From the NCBI GenBank assembly GCA_017792425.1, contig CP051233.1:647457-711456 (forward strand): a DNA stretch of 64,000 nucleotides. Direction: 5' to 3'. The notes under the pieces are model-generated. The model saw only the letters and a program-made list of their open reading frames with translations, ran no database searches and was not told where the DNA came from. The DNA comes from Thalassovita sp. (lineage in GTDB: Bacteria; Pseudomonadota; Alphaproteobacteria; Rhodobacterales; Rhodobacteraceae). A program made the translations under genes and the position numbers. Each line of letters starts with the position of its first letter. Position 1 is the stretch's first letter. Positions 23,796 to 31,680 of the stretch are shown here, one piece after another.

Positions 23796-25277
23796 TCAGA
23801 CCGCCATGCAGATGTATTTCATCTCCAGGTAATCCTCGATCCCGTGGTGGCTGCCTTCGCGGCCAAGGCCGGACTGTTTGACGCCACCAAAGGGCGCGAC
23901 CTCGGTCGAGATGAGGCCGGTGTTCACGCCGACGATGCCGTATTCCAGCGCCTCGGCCACCTTGTACACGCGCGACAGATCCTTGGCGTAGAAATAGGAC
24001 GCCAACCCGAAGATCGTATCATTGGCCATCTGGATCACGTCATCCACGTCCTTGAACTTGAACAGCGGCGCCAGCGGGCCAAAGGTTTCATCGGTGGCGA
24101 ACAGCATATCCTGGGTGGCGCCGGTGACGATGGTCGGGGGCAGGAAATAGCCCGCGCCCTGGATCGGTTCGCCACCGCCCATGACGACCTTGCCACCCTT
24201 GGCGGTGGCGTCGGCCACGTGTTCCTGCACCTTGGCGATGGCGTCGGTGTTGATCAGCGGGCCCAGGTCGGTGCCCGGTTCCAGCCCGTCGCCCACCTTC
24301 AGCTTGGACACGGCGGCGGCCAGCTTCTCGGCGAAGGCGTCATAGACCGCTTCCTGCACGTAGATCCGGTTGGCGCAGACGCAGGTCTGGCCGTTGTTGC
24401 GGAACTTGCACAGGATTGCGCCCTGTACAGCGGCGTCCAGATCGGCGTCGTCGAACACGATGAAGGGCGCGTTGCCGCCCAATTCCATCGAGCATTTCAT
24501 GACCTGGTCAGCGGCCTGGCGCAACAGGATGCGGCCGACTTCGGTGCTGCCGGTGAAGGTCAGCTTGCGGATGGCGGGGTTTTCGCAGAACTCCTTGCCG
24601 ATTTCAGACGCGCGGGACGAGGTGACGACGCTGAACACGCCCTTGGGGATGCCCGCGCGCTCGGCCAGCACCGCCAGCACGGTGGCCGACAGCGGGGTTT
24701 CCGCGGCGGGACGGGCGACAAAGGCACAGCCGGCGGCCAGCGCGGGGCCGGCCTTGCGGGTAATCATCGCGTTGGGGAAGTTCCATGGCGTGATCGAGGC
24801 GGCAACGCCGATCGGCTGCTTGATCACGGTAATGCGCTTGTCGCGCTGGTGGCCGGGGATGGTTTCCCCGTAGACGCGTTTGGCCTCTTCGCCGAAGAAT
24901 TCCACGAACGAGGCGCCGTAGGCGATCTCTCCCTTGGCCTCGGCCAGGGGTTTGCCCTGCTCGGCGGTCAGGATGGTGGCCAGGTCATCCTGGTTTTCCA
25001 TCATCAGGTCGAACCATTTGCGCATGACGGCGGCGCGTTCCTTGCCGGTCCACTGCGCCCATTCCTTTTGCGCCTTTTCGGCCACGGCGATGGCTTGCGC
25101 CACCTGCGCGCGGGACAGGTCCGCAACGTTGGCAATCACGTCGCCGCGCGCGGGATTGCTGACCTCGAAGGTCGCGCCGCCTTCGCCCGTGACCCACTCG
25201 CCGCCGGCATAGGCGGCCTCGGCCAGCAAGGTCGGATCTTTCAGAAGCGATCTTAGATCGGTTTTGGTGTCCAGCAT
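23796..25277 (-). CDS. gabD: NAD(P)-dependent succinate-semialdehyde dehydrogenase
   Basis: A 493-residue aldehyde dehydrogenase that oxidises succinate semialdehyde to succinate at the end of the GABA route. It has the NAD-binding WNFPNAMITRKAGPALAAGC block, FTGSTEVGRILL, the general-base Glu in MELGGNAPFIVFDDADLD, and the catalytic Cys in RNNGQTCVCANR. The second Cys two residues on is typical of GabD. The C-terminal end GLGREGSHHGIEDYLEMKYIC is the family signature. GGAGGGG lies 5 bases upstream of the start. It is divergent from the hydrolase at 25375 across a 97-base spacer with a perfect palindrome. Other semialdehyde substrates cannot be excluded. Confidence 0.92.
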   Translation of the reverse strand: MLDTKTDLRSLLKDPTLLAEAAYAGGEWVTGEGGATFEVSNPARGDVIANVADLSRAQVAQAIAVAEKAQKEWAQWTGKERAAVMRKWFDLMMENQDDLATILTAEQGKPLAEAKGEIAYGASFVEFFGEEAKRVYGETIPGHQRDKRITVIKQPIGVAASITPWNFPNAMITRKAGPALAAGCAFVARPAAETPLSATVLAVLAERAGIPKGVFSVVTSSRASEIGKEFCENPAIRKLTFTGSTEVGRILLRQAADQVMKCSMELGGNAPFIVFDDADLDAAVQGAILCKFRNNGQTCVCANRIYVQEAVYDAFAEKLAAAVSKLKVGDGLEPGTDLGPLINTDAIAKVQEHVADATAKGGKVVMGGGEPIQGAGYFLPPTIVTGATQDMLFATDETFGPLAPLFKFKDVDDVIQMANDTIFGLASYFYAKDLSRVYKVAEALEYGIVGVNTGLISTEVAPFGGVKQSGLGREGSHHGIEDYLEMKYICMAV

Positions 25278-25357
25278 GGGAACCCCTCCTCAAATTAGGT
25301 CTGGCATAGGGAAAACACTTGGCGTTACGCTTGTCCAGTGAGTTTGATCAAAAACAA

Positions 25358-25371
25358 CTTAACATGTTAAG
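25358..25371. promoter_or_regulatory. Perfect 14-bp palindrome between gabD and the hydrolase gene
   Basis: CTTAACATGTTAAG reads the same on both strands. It ends 3 bases before the hydrolase ATG and lies about 80 bases from the divergent gabD start. A dimeric regulator bound here would cover the hydrolase ribosome site. The motif is not one I can tie to a named regulator; helix-turn-helix repressors of the MarR, GntR or TetR type use sites of this shape. Confidence 0.55.
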
Positions 25372-25374
25372 AAG

Positions 25375-26184
25375 ATGAGTCAAGAAAATCTGGACGATGC
25401 CTATGCCAATGCCGCGCATATCCCCGGCGCGGATGGGTTTCCGCCCCGCTGGGCGGCCGAGGCGGCGGCATTCCGCGAAGGGATGCTGGAACAGGGGCTG
25501 GCGGAACTGGACATCCGCTATGGGCCGACCCCGCGCCAGCGGTTTGACCTGTTCACGCCGGATGGCGGCGCGAAGGGGTTGCTGGTGTTCGTGCATGGCG
25601 GATACTGGCTGCGGTTCGATAAATCCTATTGGTCCGGTTTCGCGAAAGGCGCGGTCGAGGCAGGCTGGGCGGTGGCGATGCCGTCCTATGATCTGTGCCC
25701 AAGCGTGGAAATCGCCGATATCACGCGACAGGTGGCGCATATGATCCCGGTGGCCGCTGACATGGTGGCGGGGCCGATCGTGCTGGCCGGGCATTCAGCG
25801 GGCGGGCATCTGGTGGCGCGGATGTGCGTGCCCGGCGTGCTGCCGGACACGGTGGCAGCGCGGCTGGTGCGGGTGATGTCGATTTCGCCGGTGGCGGATT
25901 TGCGGCCGTTGCTGCGGACATCCATGAACGACGCCTTCCGGCTGGACATGGCGGCGGCCGAGGCGGAAAGCCCGGCGCTGATGGCACCGCTGGACGGGTT
26001 GGAGGTGATAGTTTGGGTCGGTGCGGAAGAGCGCCCGGTGTTCCTGGAACAGGCGGCGTCGCTGGCGGAGGCGTGGGGGTGTCCCTGCGTGATCGATGCG
26101 GGCAAGCACCATTTCGACGTGATCGACGGGTTGGCGGAACCGGGCAGCCGGATGCTGGCGCGCCTGTTGCCGGGCGTGGGCTGA
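25375..26184 (+). CDS. Alpha/beta hydrolase, arylformamidase-like
   Basis: A 269-residue alpha/beta-hydrolase. It has the oxyanion-hole motif VHGGYWLRFDKS (HGGYW is characteristic of kynurenine formamidase BNA7-like enzymes), the nucleophile elbow GHSAGGH (Ser about 142), an acidic residue in WVGAEERPVF, and the catalytic His in KHHFDVID. The N-terminal DIRYGPTPRQRFDLFTP is also typical. Such enzymes hydrolyse N-formylkynurenine or other small amides and esters. No kynureninase or tryptophan dioxygenase is nearby, so the substrate is open. The start has AGAAG immediately ahead. The palindromic site overlaps this leader. A dispersed gene-end element follows the stop directly. Confidence 0.85.
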   Translation: MSQENLDDAYANAAHIPGADGFPPRWAAEAAAFREGMLEQGLAELDIRYGPTPRQRFDLFTPDGGAKGLLVFVHGGYWLRFDKSYWSGFAKGAVEAGWAVAMPSYDLCPSVEIADITRQVAHMIPVAADMVAGPIVLAGHSAGGHLVARMCVPGVLPDTVAARLVRVMSISPVADLRPLLRTSMNDAFRLDMAAAEAESPALMAPLDGLEVIVWVGAEERPVFLEQAASLAEAWGCPCVIDAGKHHFDVIDGLAEPGSRMLARLLPGVG

Positions 26185-26240
26185 ACGGAAAACCTGTGGT
26201 TTTCCGTGCCTCCGGCGGGGGTATTTGGGCCAAGAAAAAG
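26185..26240 (+). repeat. Dispersed gene-end element, copy 3 (one-hairpin type)
   Basis: A perfect hairpin ACGGAAAACC-TGT-GGTTTTCCGT (26185-26207) begins one base after the hydrolase stop. GCCTCCGGCGGGG then GTATTTGGGCCAAGAAAAAG follow. The same hairpin and tail recur at 29681-29738 on the other strand. It could act as a bidirectional terminator for the convergent peptidase gene as well. Confidence 0.8.
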
Positions 26241-26256
26241 CCGTGTCGGCGCAGGG

Positions 26257-27258
26257 TCAGCCGTGGCGCTGGCGGTAGGCCGAGTGGGTATCGCCGGGGG
26301 CCGGGGTTGCGTTGTAGACCGCGCGGGCGATGGCGCGGGCCATGACGGTGGCCGCGGCATGGCCGAGGTAGAGCGTGTCGCTGGCGATATGCCCCAAGGG
26401 TTTTTCACCCGTGGAGGCGGCGAAGATCAGGTCGCCGTCCATCGGGGTGTGGGCCGGGAACAGGGCGCGGGCGAACCCGTCATGTGCCGCCGTGGCCAGC
26501 CGGGTGCATTGTGCCTGGGTCAGGGCGGCATCGGTGGCGACGATTCCGATGGTGGTGTTGGCGTGCGCGGCGAGTTTCGTCGGCGGTATATGGGGGTCCG
26601 GGTAGGTTTGGGCCGGGCCGTGGCCACCGTATTCACCGGGCTGTTCGAACGGGGCGGCCCAGAAATGCGGGCCCTCGCCCACCGTGGCCGACCCCAGCGC
26701 GTTCACGGCGACCAGCGCGCCGACGGTATGGCCGGACGGCAGGGTGATCGAGGCCGAGCCCAGTCCGCCCTTCCAGTTGGCGGTGGTCGCCCCGGTGCCT
26801 GCGCCAGCGGTGCCAAGGGTGAAGTCGGCGCTTGCGTTGTGCAGGGCCTGCGCGCCGAGGCGTTTATAGGGGTTTTCCGCCCAATCCTTGGCCCCGCCAT
26901 TGATCAGGTCGAACAGGATGGCGCCGGGGACGATGGGGACCAGTTGATCGCCAACCGCAAAGCCGCGTCCCTGCGCGCGAAGGGTATCCGCGACGCCTGA
27001 ACTGGCGTCCAGCCCAAAGGCGGACCCGCCTGACAACACCAGCGCATCCACCTGTTCCACCGTCCTGTCCGGGGCCAGCAGATCAGTTTCGCGGGTGCCG
27101 GGCGCGCCGCCCATGACGTGGACGCCGGCGGTAAAGGGCCGGTCCGCAACCAGCACCGTCACCCCGGTCTTGATCGTGTCATCCTGCGCGTTGCCGACGC
27201 GCAGGCCGGCGACGTCGGTGATCAGGTTGCGCGGGCCGGGGGCGGGAAGTCTGCTCAT
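26257..27258 (-). CDS. P1 family peptidase (S58, DmpA/L-aminopeptidase type)
   Basis: A 333-residue member of the DmpA/BapA family of self-processing N-terminal-nucleophile aminopeptidases. Family marks are NLITDVAGLRVGNAQD near the N-terminus, GGAPGTRETDLL, DALVLSGGSAFGLDASSGV, GAGTGATTANWKGGLGSAS, ALVAVNALGSATVGEG, and ANTTIGIVATDAALTQAQC. The self-cleavage residue cannot be fixed by eye but should lie ahead of the NTTIGIV segment. The start was placed at MSRLPAPGPRN (27258), with AGGAAAA 9 bases upstream. A longer frame to 27351 gives a non-homologous extension. It converges with the hydrolase and is divergent from creatinase. Confidence 0.9.
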   Translation of the reverse strand: MSRLPAPGPRNLITDVAGLRVGNAQDDTIKTGVTVLVADRPFTAGVHVMGGAPGTRETDLLAPDRTVEQVDALVLSGGSAFGLDASSGVADTLRAQGRGFAVGDQLVPIVPGAILFDLINGGAKDWAENPYKRLGAQALHNASADFTLGTAGAGTGATTANWKGGLGSASITLPSGHTVGALVAVNALGSATVGEGPHFWAAPFEQPGEYGGHGPAQTYPDPHIPPTKLAAHANTTIGIVATDAALTQAQCTRLATAAHDGFARALFPAHTPMDGDLIFAASTGEKPLGHIASDTLYLGHAAATVMARAIARAVYNATPAPGDTHSAYRQRHG

Positions 27259-27420
27259 TGTCGGTTTTCCTGTAATCGTGTCGCAAAGCATCTTGCCAGA
27301 TCGCGCGGCTTGGGCAAGGTAAAGGCAAGGGCGGGGCGATGGCGTCGCCACATGGCCGTTGCGTCATGCGCCCCGAAACCGTCCTGAACGCCGGGACCTT
27401 TCTTTGATTAGGAGGGTCGC

Positions 27421-28629
27421 ATGACTTCACGTCCTGAAATGTACCGTTTCCACAATGGCCAGAAGGCCAAGCTGCAATTCGCGCCCGCGGAATACGAGGC
27501 CCGCCTTGCCGGGCTGCGCCAGCGCATGGCCGCCGCCGGGGTGGATGCCGTGGTGCTGAGTTCCATGCACAACATCGCCTATTACAGTGGGTTCCTCTAT
27601 TGCTCTTTCGGGCGGCCCTATGGGCTGGTGGTGACGGCCACCGACAATGTGACCATCAGTGCCGGGATCGACGCGGGCCAGCCGTGGCGGCGCTGTCATG
27701 GCGACAACATCACCTATACCGACTGGCAGCGCGACAATTACTGGCGCGCGGTGCGGTCCGTCGCAGGCGAGGGGCGCGTGATCGGCTATGAGGGCGATCA
27801 CCTGACCGCGATGCAGAAGGGCAAGCTGAAGGCCTTTCTGAACCCCGCGCAGGTGGTGGATATCCACGAGGCGCTGATGCGCCAGCGGATGCACAAATCC
27901 CCGGCCGAAATCGCGCTGATCCGCGAAGGGGCGCGGGTGGCGGACGTGGGCGGCTATGCCATCCGTGACGCGGTAAAGGCCGGGGTGCGCGAAATTGACG
28001 TGGCCATGGCGGGCCGCGACGCCATGGAGGCCGAGATCGCGCGCGCCTTCCCGGATGCGGAATACCGCGACACCTGGGTCTGGTTCCAATCGGGGATCAA
28101 CACTGACGGGGCGCATAACCCGGTGACGGCGCGGGTGCTGGAACGCGGCGACATCCTGAGCCTGAACACCTTTCCGATGATCAGCGGCTATTACACCGCG
28201 CTGGAACGCACGATGTTCGTGCAGGACGTGGACCCGGCCAGCCTGAAGATCTGGCAGGCGAATGTTGCCGCCCATGAATACGGAATGAGCCTGCTGAAAC
28301 CGGGGGCCAGTTGCGCCGAGGTCACGCAGAAGATCAACGCGTTCTTCGAGGTACGCGACCTGCTGCAATACCGGACCTTCGGTTACGGCCATTCCTTCGG
28401 GGTGCTGTCGCATTACTATGGCCGCGAGGCCGGGCTGGAACTGCGCGAGGACATCGACACCGTGCTGGAACCGGGGATGGTGATCAGCATGGAACCGATG
28501 CTGACCCTCGCCGAAGGGCAGCCGGGGGCGGGCGGCTACCGCGAGCATGACATCCTGATCATCACCGAGGACGGCAACGAGAACATCACCGGCTATCCCT
28601 ATGGGCCGGACTTCAACGTGGTCGGCTAG
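27421..28629 (+). CDS. Creatinase (creatine amidinohydrolase), M24 fold
   Basis: A 402-residue pita-bread enzyme that hydrolyses creatine to sarcosine and urea. It matches Pseudomonas creatinase (403 residues) over its length: NIAYYSGFLYCSFGRPYGLV, DGGQPWRR-like DAGQPWRR, WFQSGINTDGAHNPV with His232 in the same position as the catalytic His of that enzyme, YRTFGYGHSFGVLSHYYG, and EREDIDTVLEPGMV-like LREDIDTVLEPGM with ISMEPM. Unlike true M24 aminopeptidases it needs no metal. AGGAGG lies 5 bases ahead of the ATG. Its stop overlaps the convergent cyclase stop. Sarcosine oxidase or urease genes are not in the window, so flux to glycine must be completed elsewhere. Confidence 0.93.
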   Translation: MTSRPEMYRFHNGQKAKLQFAPAEYEARLAGLRQRMAAAGVDAVVLSSMHNIAYYSGFLYCSFGRPYGLVVTATDNVTISAGIDAGQPWRRCHGDNITYTDWQRDNYWRAVRSVAGEGRVIGYEGDHLTAMQKGKLKAFLNPAQVVDIHEALMRQRMHKSPAEIALIREGARVADVGGYAIRDAVKAGVREIDVAMAGRDAMEAEIARAFPDAEYRDTWVWFQSGINTDGAHNPVTARVLERGDILSLNTFPMISGYYTALERTMFVQDVDPASLKIWQANVAAHEYGMSLLKPGASCAEVTQKINAFFEVRDLLQYRTFGYGHSFGVLSHYYGREAGLELREDIDTVLEPGMVISMEPMLTLAEGQPGAGGYREHDILIITEDGNENITGYPYGPDFNVVG

Positions 28630-29624
28630 ACCGTGGCGACCGGCGTGGCGGGTGAACCCACCGCGCCGGGCAATCGCAGCGGCGGGGCGGTCAGCAGGAA
28701 ACGCGACCGGCCTGCCGCGCGCAGGTGCCGGGCCAGCGGAGTCAGGTGCCACAACTCGCCCAGGTGGACGCCCAGCTTGAACAGGCAGTGTTCGTGCAGG
28801 GGCAACAGGGCGCAGCAGTCGGCACCGGGTTTGGCCGGGTGCGCCTCGACCGCGTAATTGTCCGCGATCAGGGCGGCCAGCCCGCTGTCCGTGATCCAGT
28901 TCAGCAGGCGGGTGTCGCGCCCGTCCAGAACGCAGCAGGATTTGTGCAGCGTGTCGTGATCCGGCTGGCGGTTCATCCCAAGGATGACATCGGCAAAGCC
29001 GGTGTGCAGGCAGACCATGTCGCCGGGCTGTATCTCGATCCCATCGGAGTCGATCACGCGCATCAGGTCGTCATGGCCGATATGCCGGAACGCATCGCCA
29101 TAGTGGTGGCGCAGGTCGATCATCACGGCGCGGCCCTGCACGCCGTGGGTGGCCATGTTTTCTATCCCCAGCTTCAGGGCGGCGCTGCTGTCGCCATCGC
29201 CCTGCACGTCCTGCCCCGCGCGAAACCCGTTGTAATAGACGGCGCGCGGCTGGCCCGATCCGTCCACGTCGAACATGCCACCGACATGGGCAAGCGAATC
29301 CCATTGCGTGGAATACTGCAGATGCATCACCACCAGGTCGTCACAGATCACATCCGAATGGCCCGGAATCTCGCGGTTGAAGAATGGCTGACCCTTCAGT
29401 TCGGTCGGGCGCAAGACGGGTGGGAAGCGGCGCGGGTTCAACCCGTTGCCGCCGGGATAATCCAGCGGCAGGGACAGGCAAAAGGTGCGGCCCTCCACCA
29501 CTTCGGCCACGCCTTGGCGGACCTTTTCGGGGGTGATCAGGTTCAGGCGACCCAACTGGTCGTCAGGGCCGAAATCGCCCCAGGTCGATCCCTCGGGGCG
29601 GTGCGTCCAGCGCGGATTGGTCAT
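28626..29624 (-). CDS. Cyclase family protein (KynB-like metal hydrolase)
   Basis: A 332-residue member of the cyclase/arylformamidase family (PF04199). Residues in the metal site are visible in HLQYSTQWDSLAHVGGMF (the Q-x-D-x-x-x-H motif), MIDLRHHYGD, IQPGDMVCLHTGF and DNYAVEAHP. Relatives include KynB formamidase, isatin hydrolase and polyketide cyclases. This longer form (over 300 residues, starting NPRWTHRPEGSTWGDFGPDDQLGRLNL) is a frequent bacterial variant of unknown substrate. Start chosen at the first ATG, preceded by AGGAGA. It converges with creatinase, overlapping by 4 bases. The region upstream holds the dispersed element and a stack of hairpins. Confidence 0.85.
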   Translation of the reverse strand: MTNPRWTHRPEGSTWGDFGPDDQLGRLNLITPEKVRQGVAEVVEGRTFCLSLPLDYPGGNGLNPRRFPPVLRPTELKGQPFFNREIPGHSDVICDDLVVMHLQYSTQWDSLAHVGGMFDVDGSGQPRAVYYNGFRAGQDVQGDGDSSAALKLGIENMATHGVQGRAVMIDLRHHYGDAFRHIGHDDLMRVIDSDGIEIQPGDMVCLHTGFADVILGMNRQPDHDTLHKSCCVLDGRDTRLLNWITDSGLAALIADNYAVEAHPAKPGADCCALLPLHEHCLFKLGVHLGELWHLTPLARHLRAAGRSRFLLTAPPLRLPGAVGSPATPVATV

Positions 29625-29680
29625 GGTGGTCTCCTCTCTCCCGCGGGGCAGAGTAGACGCCGACTTGCTGGCGCGGCAAG

Positions 29681-29738
29681 CTTTTCATCTTGCTCCAAAT
29701 ACTCCCGCCGGAAGCACGGAAAACCGCGGGTTTTCCGT
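29681..29738 (-). repeat. Dispersed gene-end element, copy 4 (one-hairpin type)
   Basis: Read on the minus strand: hairpin ACGGAAAACC-CGC-GGTTTTCCGT, then GCTTCCGGCGGGA and GTATTTGGAGCAAGATGAAAAG. It repeats copy 3 almost exactly. It lies downstream of mcd and upstream of the cyclase gene, pointing in the direction of both. Confidence 0.8.
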
Positions 29739-29739
29739 T

Positions 29740-29797
29740 CAGAATTCCCATCGGGAATTCTGCTCCGCAAATACAGCGCGGCCCCGAAAGGGGCCGC
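29740..29797. terminator. Two further hairpins after mcd, probable terminator region
   Basis: CAGAATTCCC-ATC-GGGAATTCTG (29740-29762) is a perfect 10-bp stem. GCGGCCCC-GAAA-GGGGCCGC (29778-29797) is a perfect 8-bp stem with a GNRA loop. Together with the adjacent element hairpin this makes three stems in 82 bases. None has a long T-run, so termination efficiency is uncertain; mRNA 3'-end protection is equally possible. Confidence 0.6.
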
Positions 29798-29824
29798 TCC
29801 GTTTGGTCAAACCATCGATGCCGA

Positions 29825-31486
29825 TCAGCCCAGCAGGCGGCGGGCGATCACCTGGGCCTGGATCTCGGCCGCACCTTCAAAGATGTTCAGGATGCGCGCG
29901 TCGCACAGGATGCGGCTGATCTTGTATTCCAGCGCGAAGCCGTTGCCGCCGTGGATCTGCAGGCCGGTGTCGGCCGCGGCCCAGGCGACTCGGGCGCCCA
30001 GCAGTTTGGCCATGCCGGCCTCCAGGTCGCAACGCTTGTCGTGGTCTTTCTGCCAGGCCGAGTAATAGGTCAACTGGCGCGCCACCATGATTTCTACCGC
30101 CATCATCGCCAGCTTGCCCGATACGCGGGGGAAGTTGATCAGCGACTTGCCGAACTGCTTGCGGTCGATGGCGTATTGCATTGCCACGTCCAGCGCAGAC
30201 TGGGCCACGCCGATGGCGCGCGCGGCGGTCTGGATGCGGGCTGCCTCGAACGTTTGCATCAGCTGCTTGAAGCCATTGCCCTCTTCTCCGCCCAGCAGGT
30301 TTTCGCCCTTGACCTTGAAATTGTCGAACCCCAGTTCGTATTCCTTCATCCCGCGATAGCCCAGCACTTCGATTTCGCCGCCGGTCATGCCTTCGGTGGG
30401 GAAGGGGTTTTCGTCCGTGCCGGGGATCTTTTCGGCCAGGAACATCGACAGGCCGCGGTAATCGGTGGTGTTGGGATCGGTACGCGCCAGCAGGGTCATC
30501 ACATGGGTGCGGGCGGCGTGGGTGATCCAGGTCTTGTTGCCGGTGACGCTGTAATCGCCGTTGCCATCCTTGACGGCGCGGGTGCGCAGGCTGCCCAGAT
30601 CGGACCCGGTGTTGGGTTCGGTGAACACGGCGGTGGGCAGGATTTCCCCGCTGGCGATTTTCGGCAGCCATTGGGATTTCTGTTCATCGGTGCCGCCCGC
30701 CAGGATCAGTTCGGCCGCGATTTCAGACCGGGTGCCCAGCGACCCGACACCGATATAGCCGCGCGACAGTTCTTCGGACACCACCACCATCGACGCCTTG
30801 GACAGGCCGAACCCGCCCAGGTTTTCCGGGATGGTCAGGCCGAACACGCCCATTTCGGCCAGTTCATTGATGATCTCGATCGGGATGAGTTCGTCCTTGA
30901 GGTGCCAGTCATGGGCGAAGGGTTCCACCTTTTCCACGGCGAAGCGACGGAATTGTTCGCGGATCATCTCCAGCTCTTCTTCCAGGCCGGTGGCGCCCAC
31001 GGTGATGTTGGCAGAGTGTTCCTGCATCAGGTCCACAAGGCGAGTGCGGGCGTCCTGGGTGTTGCCGCGCGCCATAAGGGTCTGCACTTCGGTGCATTGG
31101 AACGGGGCCAGCGCGTCCCAGCCCAGGCCCATGTCGGCCAGCCGGAACATTTCGTTCTGGCTCATCGGGATGCCGCCAGCGATGTGGTGCAGGTATTCGC
31201 CGAATGCGATCTGCAGGATCAGCTGCTCGGTTTCGCCAAACTTGCCGTCGGCCTGCAGGCGTTCGGCCCAATTCTGCATCTGGCGCAGCGATTCGACATA
31301 GGTGGCCAGCCAGGACAGGCCGTGCACGGCGCTTTGGTTCGCCTCGATCAGGGTGGCGGACACGCGGTCATCCGTGCTGACCATGCCGCGCAGGGCGTTG
31401 GTTGCGGTTTCCAGCACCTGTTCGGCGGGCGCGATGGCAGCCGAGGTCAGCGCCATCAGATCGGGAAGAATGATCGTTTTCGTCAT
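29825..31486 (-). CDS. mcd: (2S)-methylsuccinyl-CoA dehydrogenase
   Basis: A 553-residue acyl-CoA dehydrogenase with an N-terminal extension of about 150 residues. Extension plus length are characteristic of Mcd, which oxidises methylsuccinyl-CoA to mesaconyl-CoA in the ethylmalonyl-CoA pathway for acetyl-CoA assimilation. The flavin dehydrogenase core is intact: TIPENLGGFGLSKASMVVVSEELSRGY, FTEPNTGSDLGSLRTRAV, GNKTWITHAARTHVMTLLAR, ARAIGVAQSALDVAMQYAIDRKQFGK, and the catalytic-base region QIHGGNGFALEY with ILNIFEGAAEIQ. The start is MTKTIILPD with AGGAC 9-13 bases upstream; an ATG 27 bases further up is less likely. General acyl-CoA dehydrogenases are about 380 residues, so the extension decides the call. 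Confidence 0.88.
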   Translation of the reverse strand: MTKTIILPDLMALTSAAIAPAEQVLETATNALRGMVSTDDRVSATLIEANQSAVHGLSWLATYVESLRQMQNWAERLQADGKFGETEQLILQIAFGEYLHHIAGGIPMSQNEMFRLADMGLGWDALAPFQCTEVQTLMARGNTQDARTRLVDLMQEHSANITVGATGLEEELEMIREQFRRFAVEKVEPFAHDWHLKDELIPIEIINELAEMGVFGLTIPENLGGFGLSKASMVVVSEELSRGYIGVGSLGTRSEIAAELILAGGTDEQKSQWLPKIASGEILPTAVFTEPNTGSDLGSLRTRAVKDGNGDYSVTGNKTWITHAARTHVMTLLARTDPNTTDYRGLSMFLAEKIPGTDENPFPTEGMTGGEIEVLGYRGMKEYELGFDNFKVKGENLLGGEEGNGFKQLMQTFEAARIQTAARAIGVAQSALDVAMQYAIDRKQFGKSLINFPRVSGKLAMMAVEIMVARQLTYYSAWQKDHDKRCDLEAGMAKLLGARVAWAAADTGLQIHGGNGFALEYKISRILCDARILNIFEGAAEIQAQVIARRLLG

Positions 31487-31680
31487 TGCAAGGTCCTGTC
31501 CGTCATGAGCCATGATTCACATCCTATCTGTCGTCGGCCCTGTCCTATCTACTTCGCAGGTGCAGCGCAACAAAAATACGTTTATTTGCAGTAAAGCGTT
31601 CATTTGTTGCGTGAAGAAATGTTGCGTTGCGGCGAAAAATCAGGCAATGCAGCGCCCGAGAAAGCTGGTACACACCGGGC

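Noticed and set aside
23733..25256. 507-codon plus-strand frame over gabD
   Set aside because: Shadow of gabD; His/Asp/Gly-rich antisense composition.
25343..25352. TTTGATCAAA as an FNR-type box
   Set aside because: FNR sites are TTGAT-N4-ATCAA; here the halves overlap without a spacer.
29690..31594. 634-codon plus-strand frame over mcd
   Set aside because: Shadow of mcd, whose full-length homology decides the strand.
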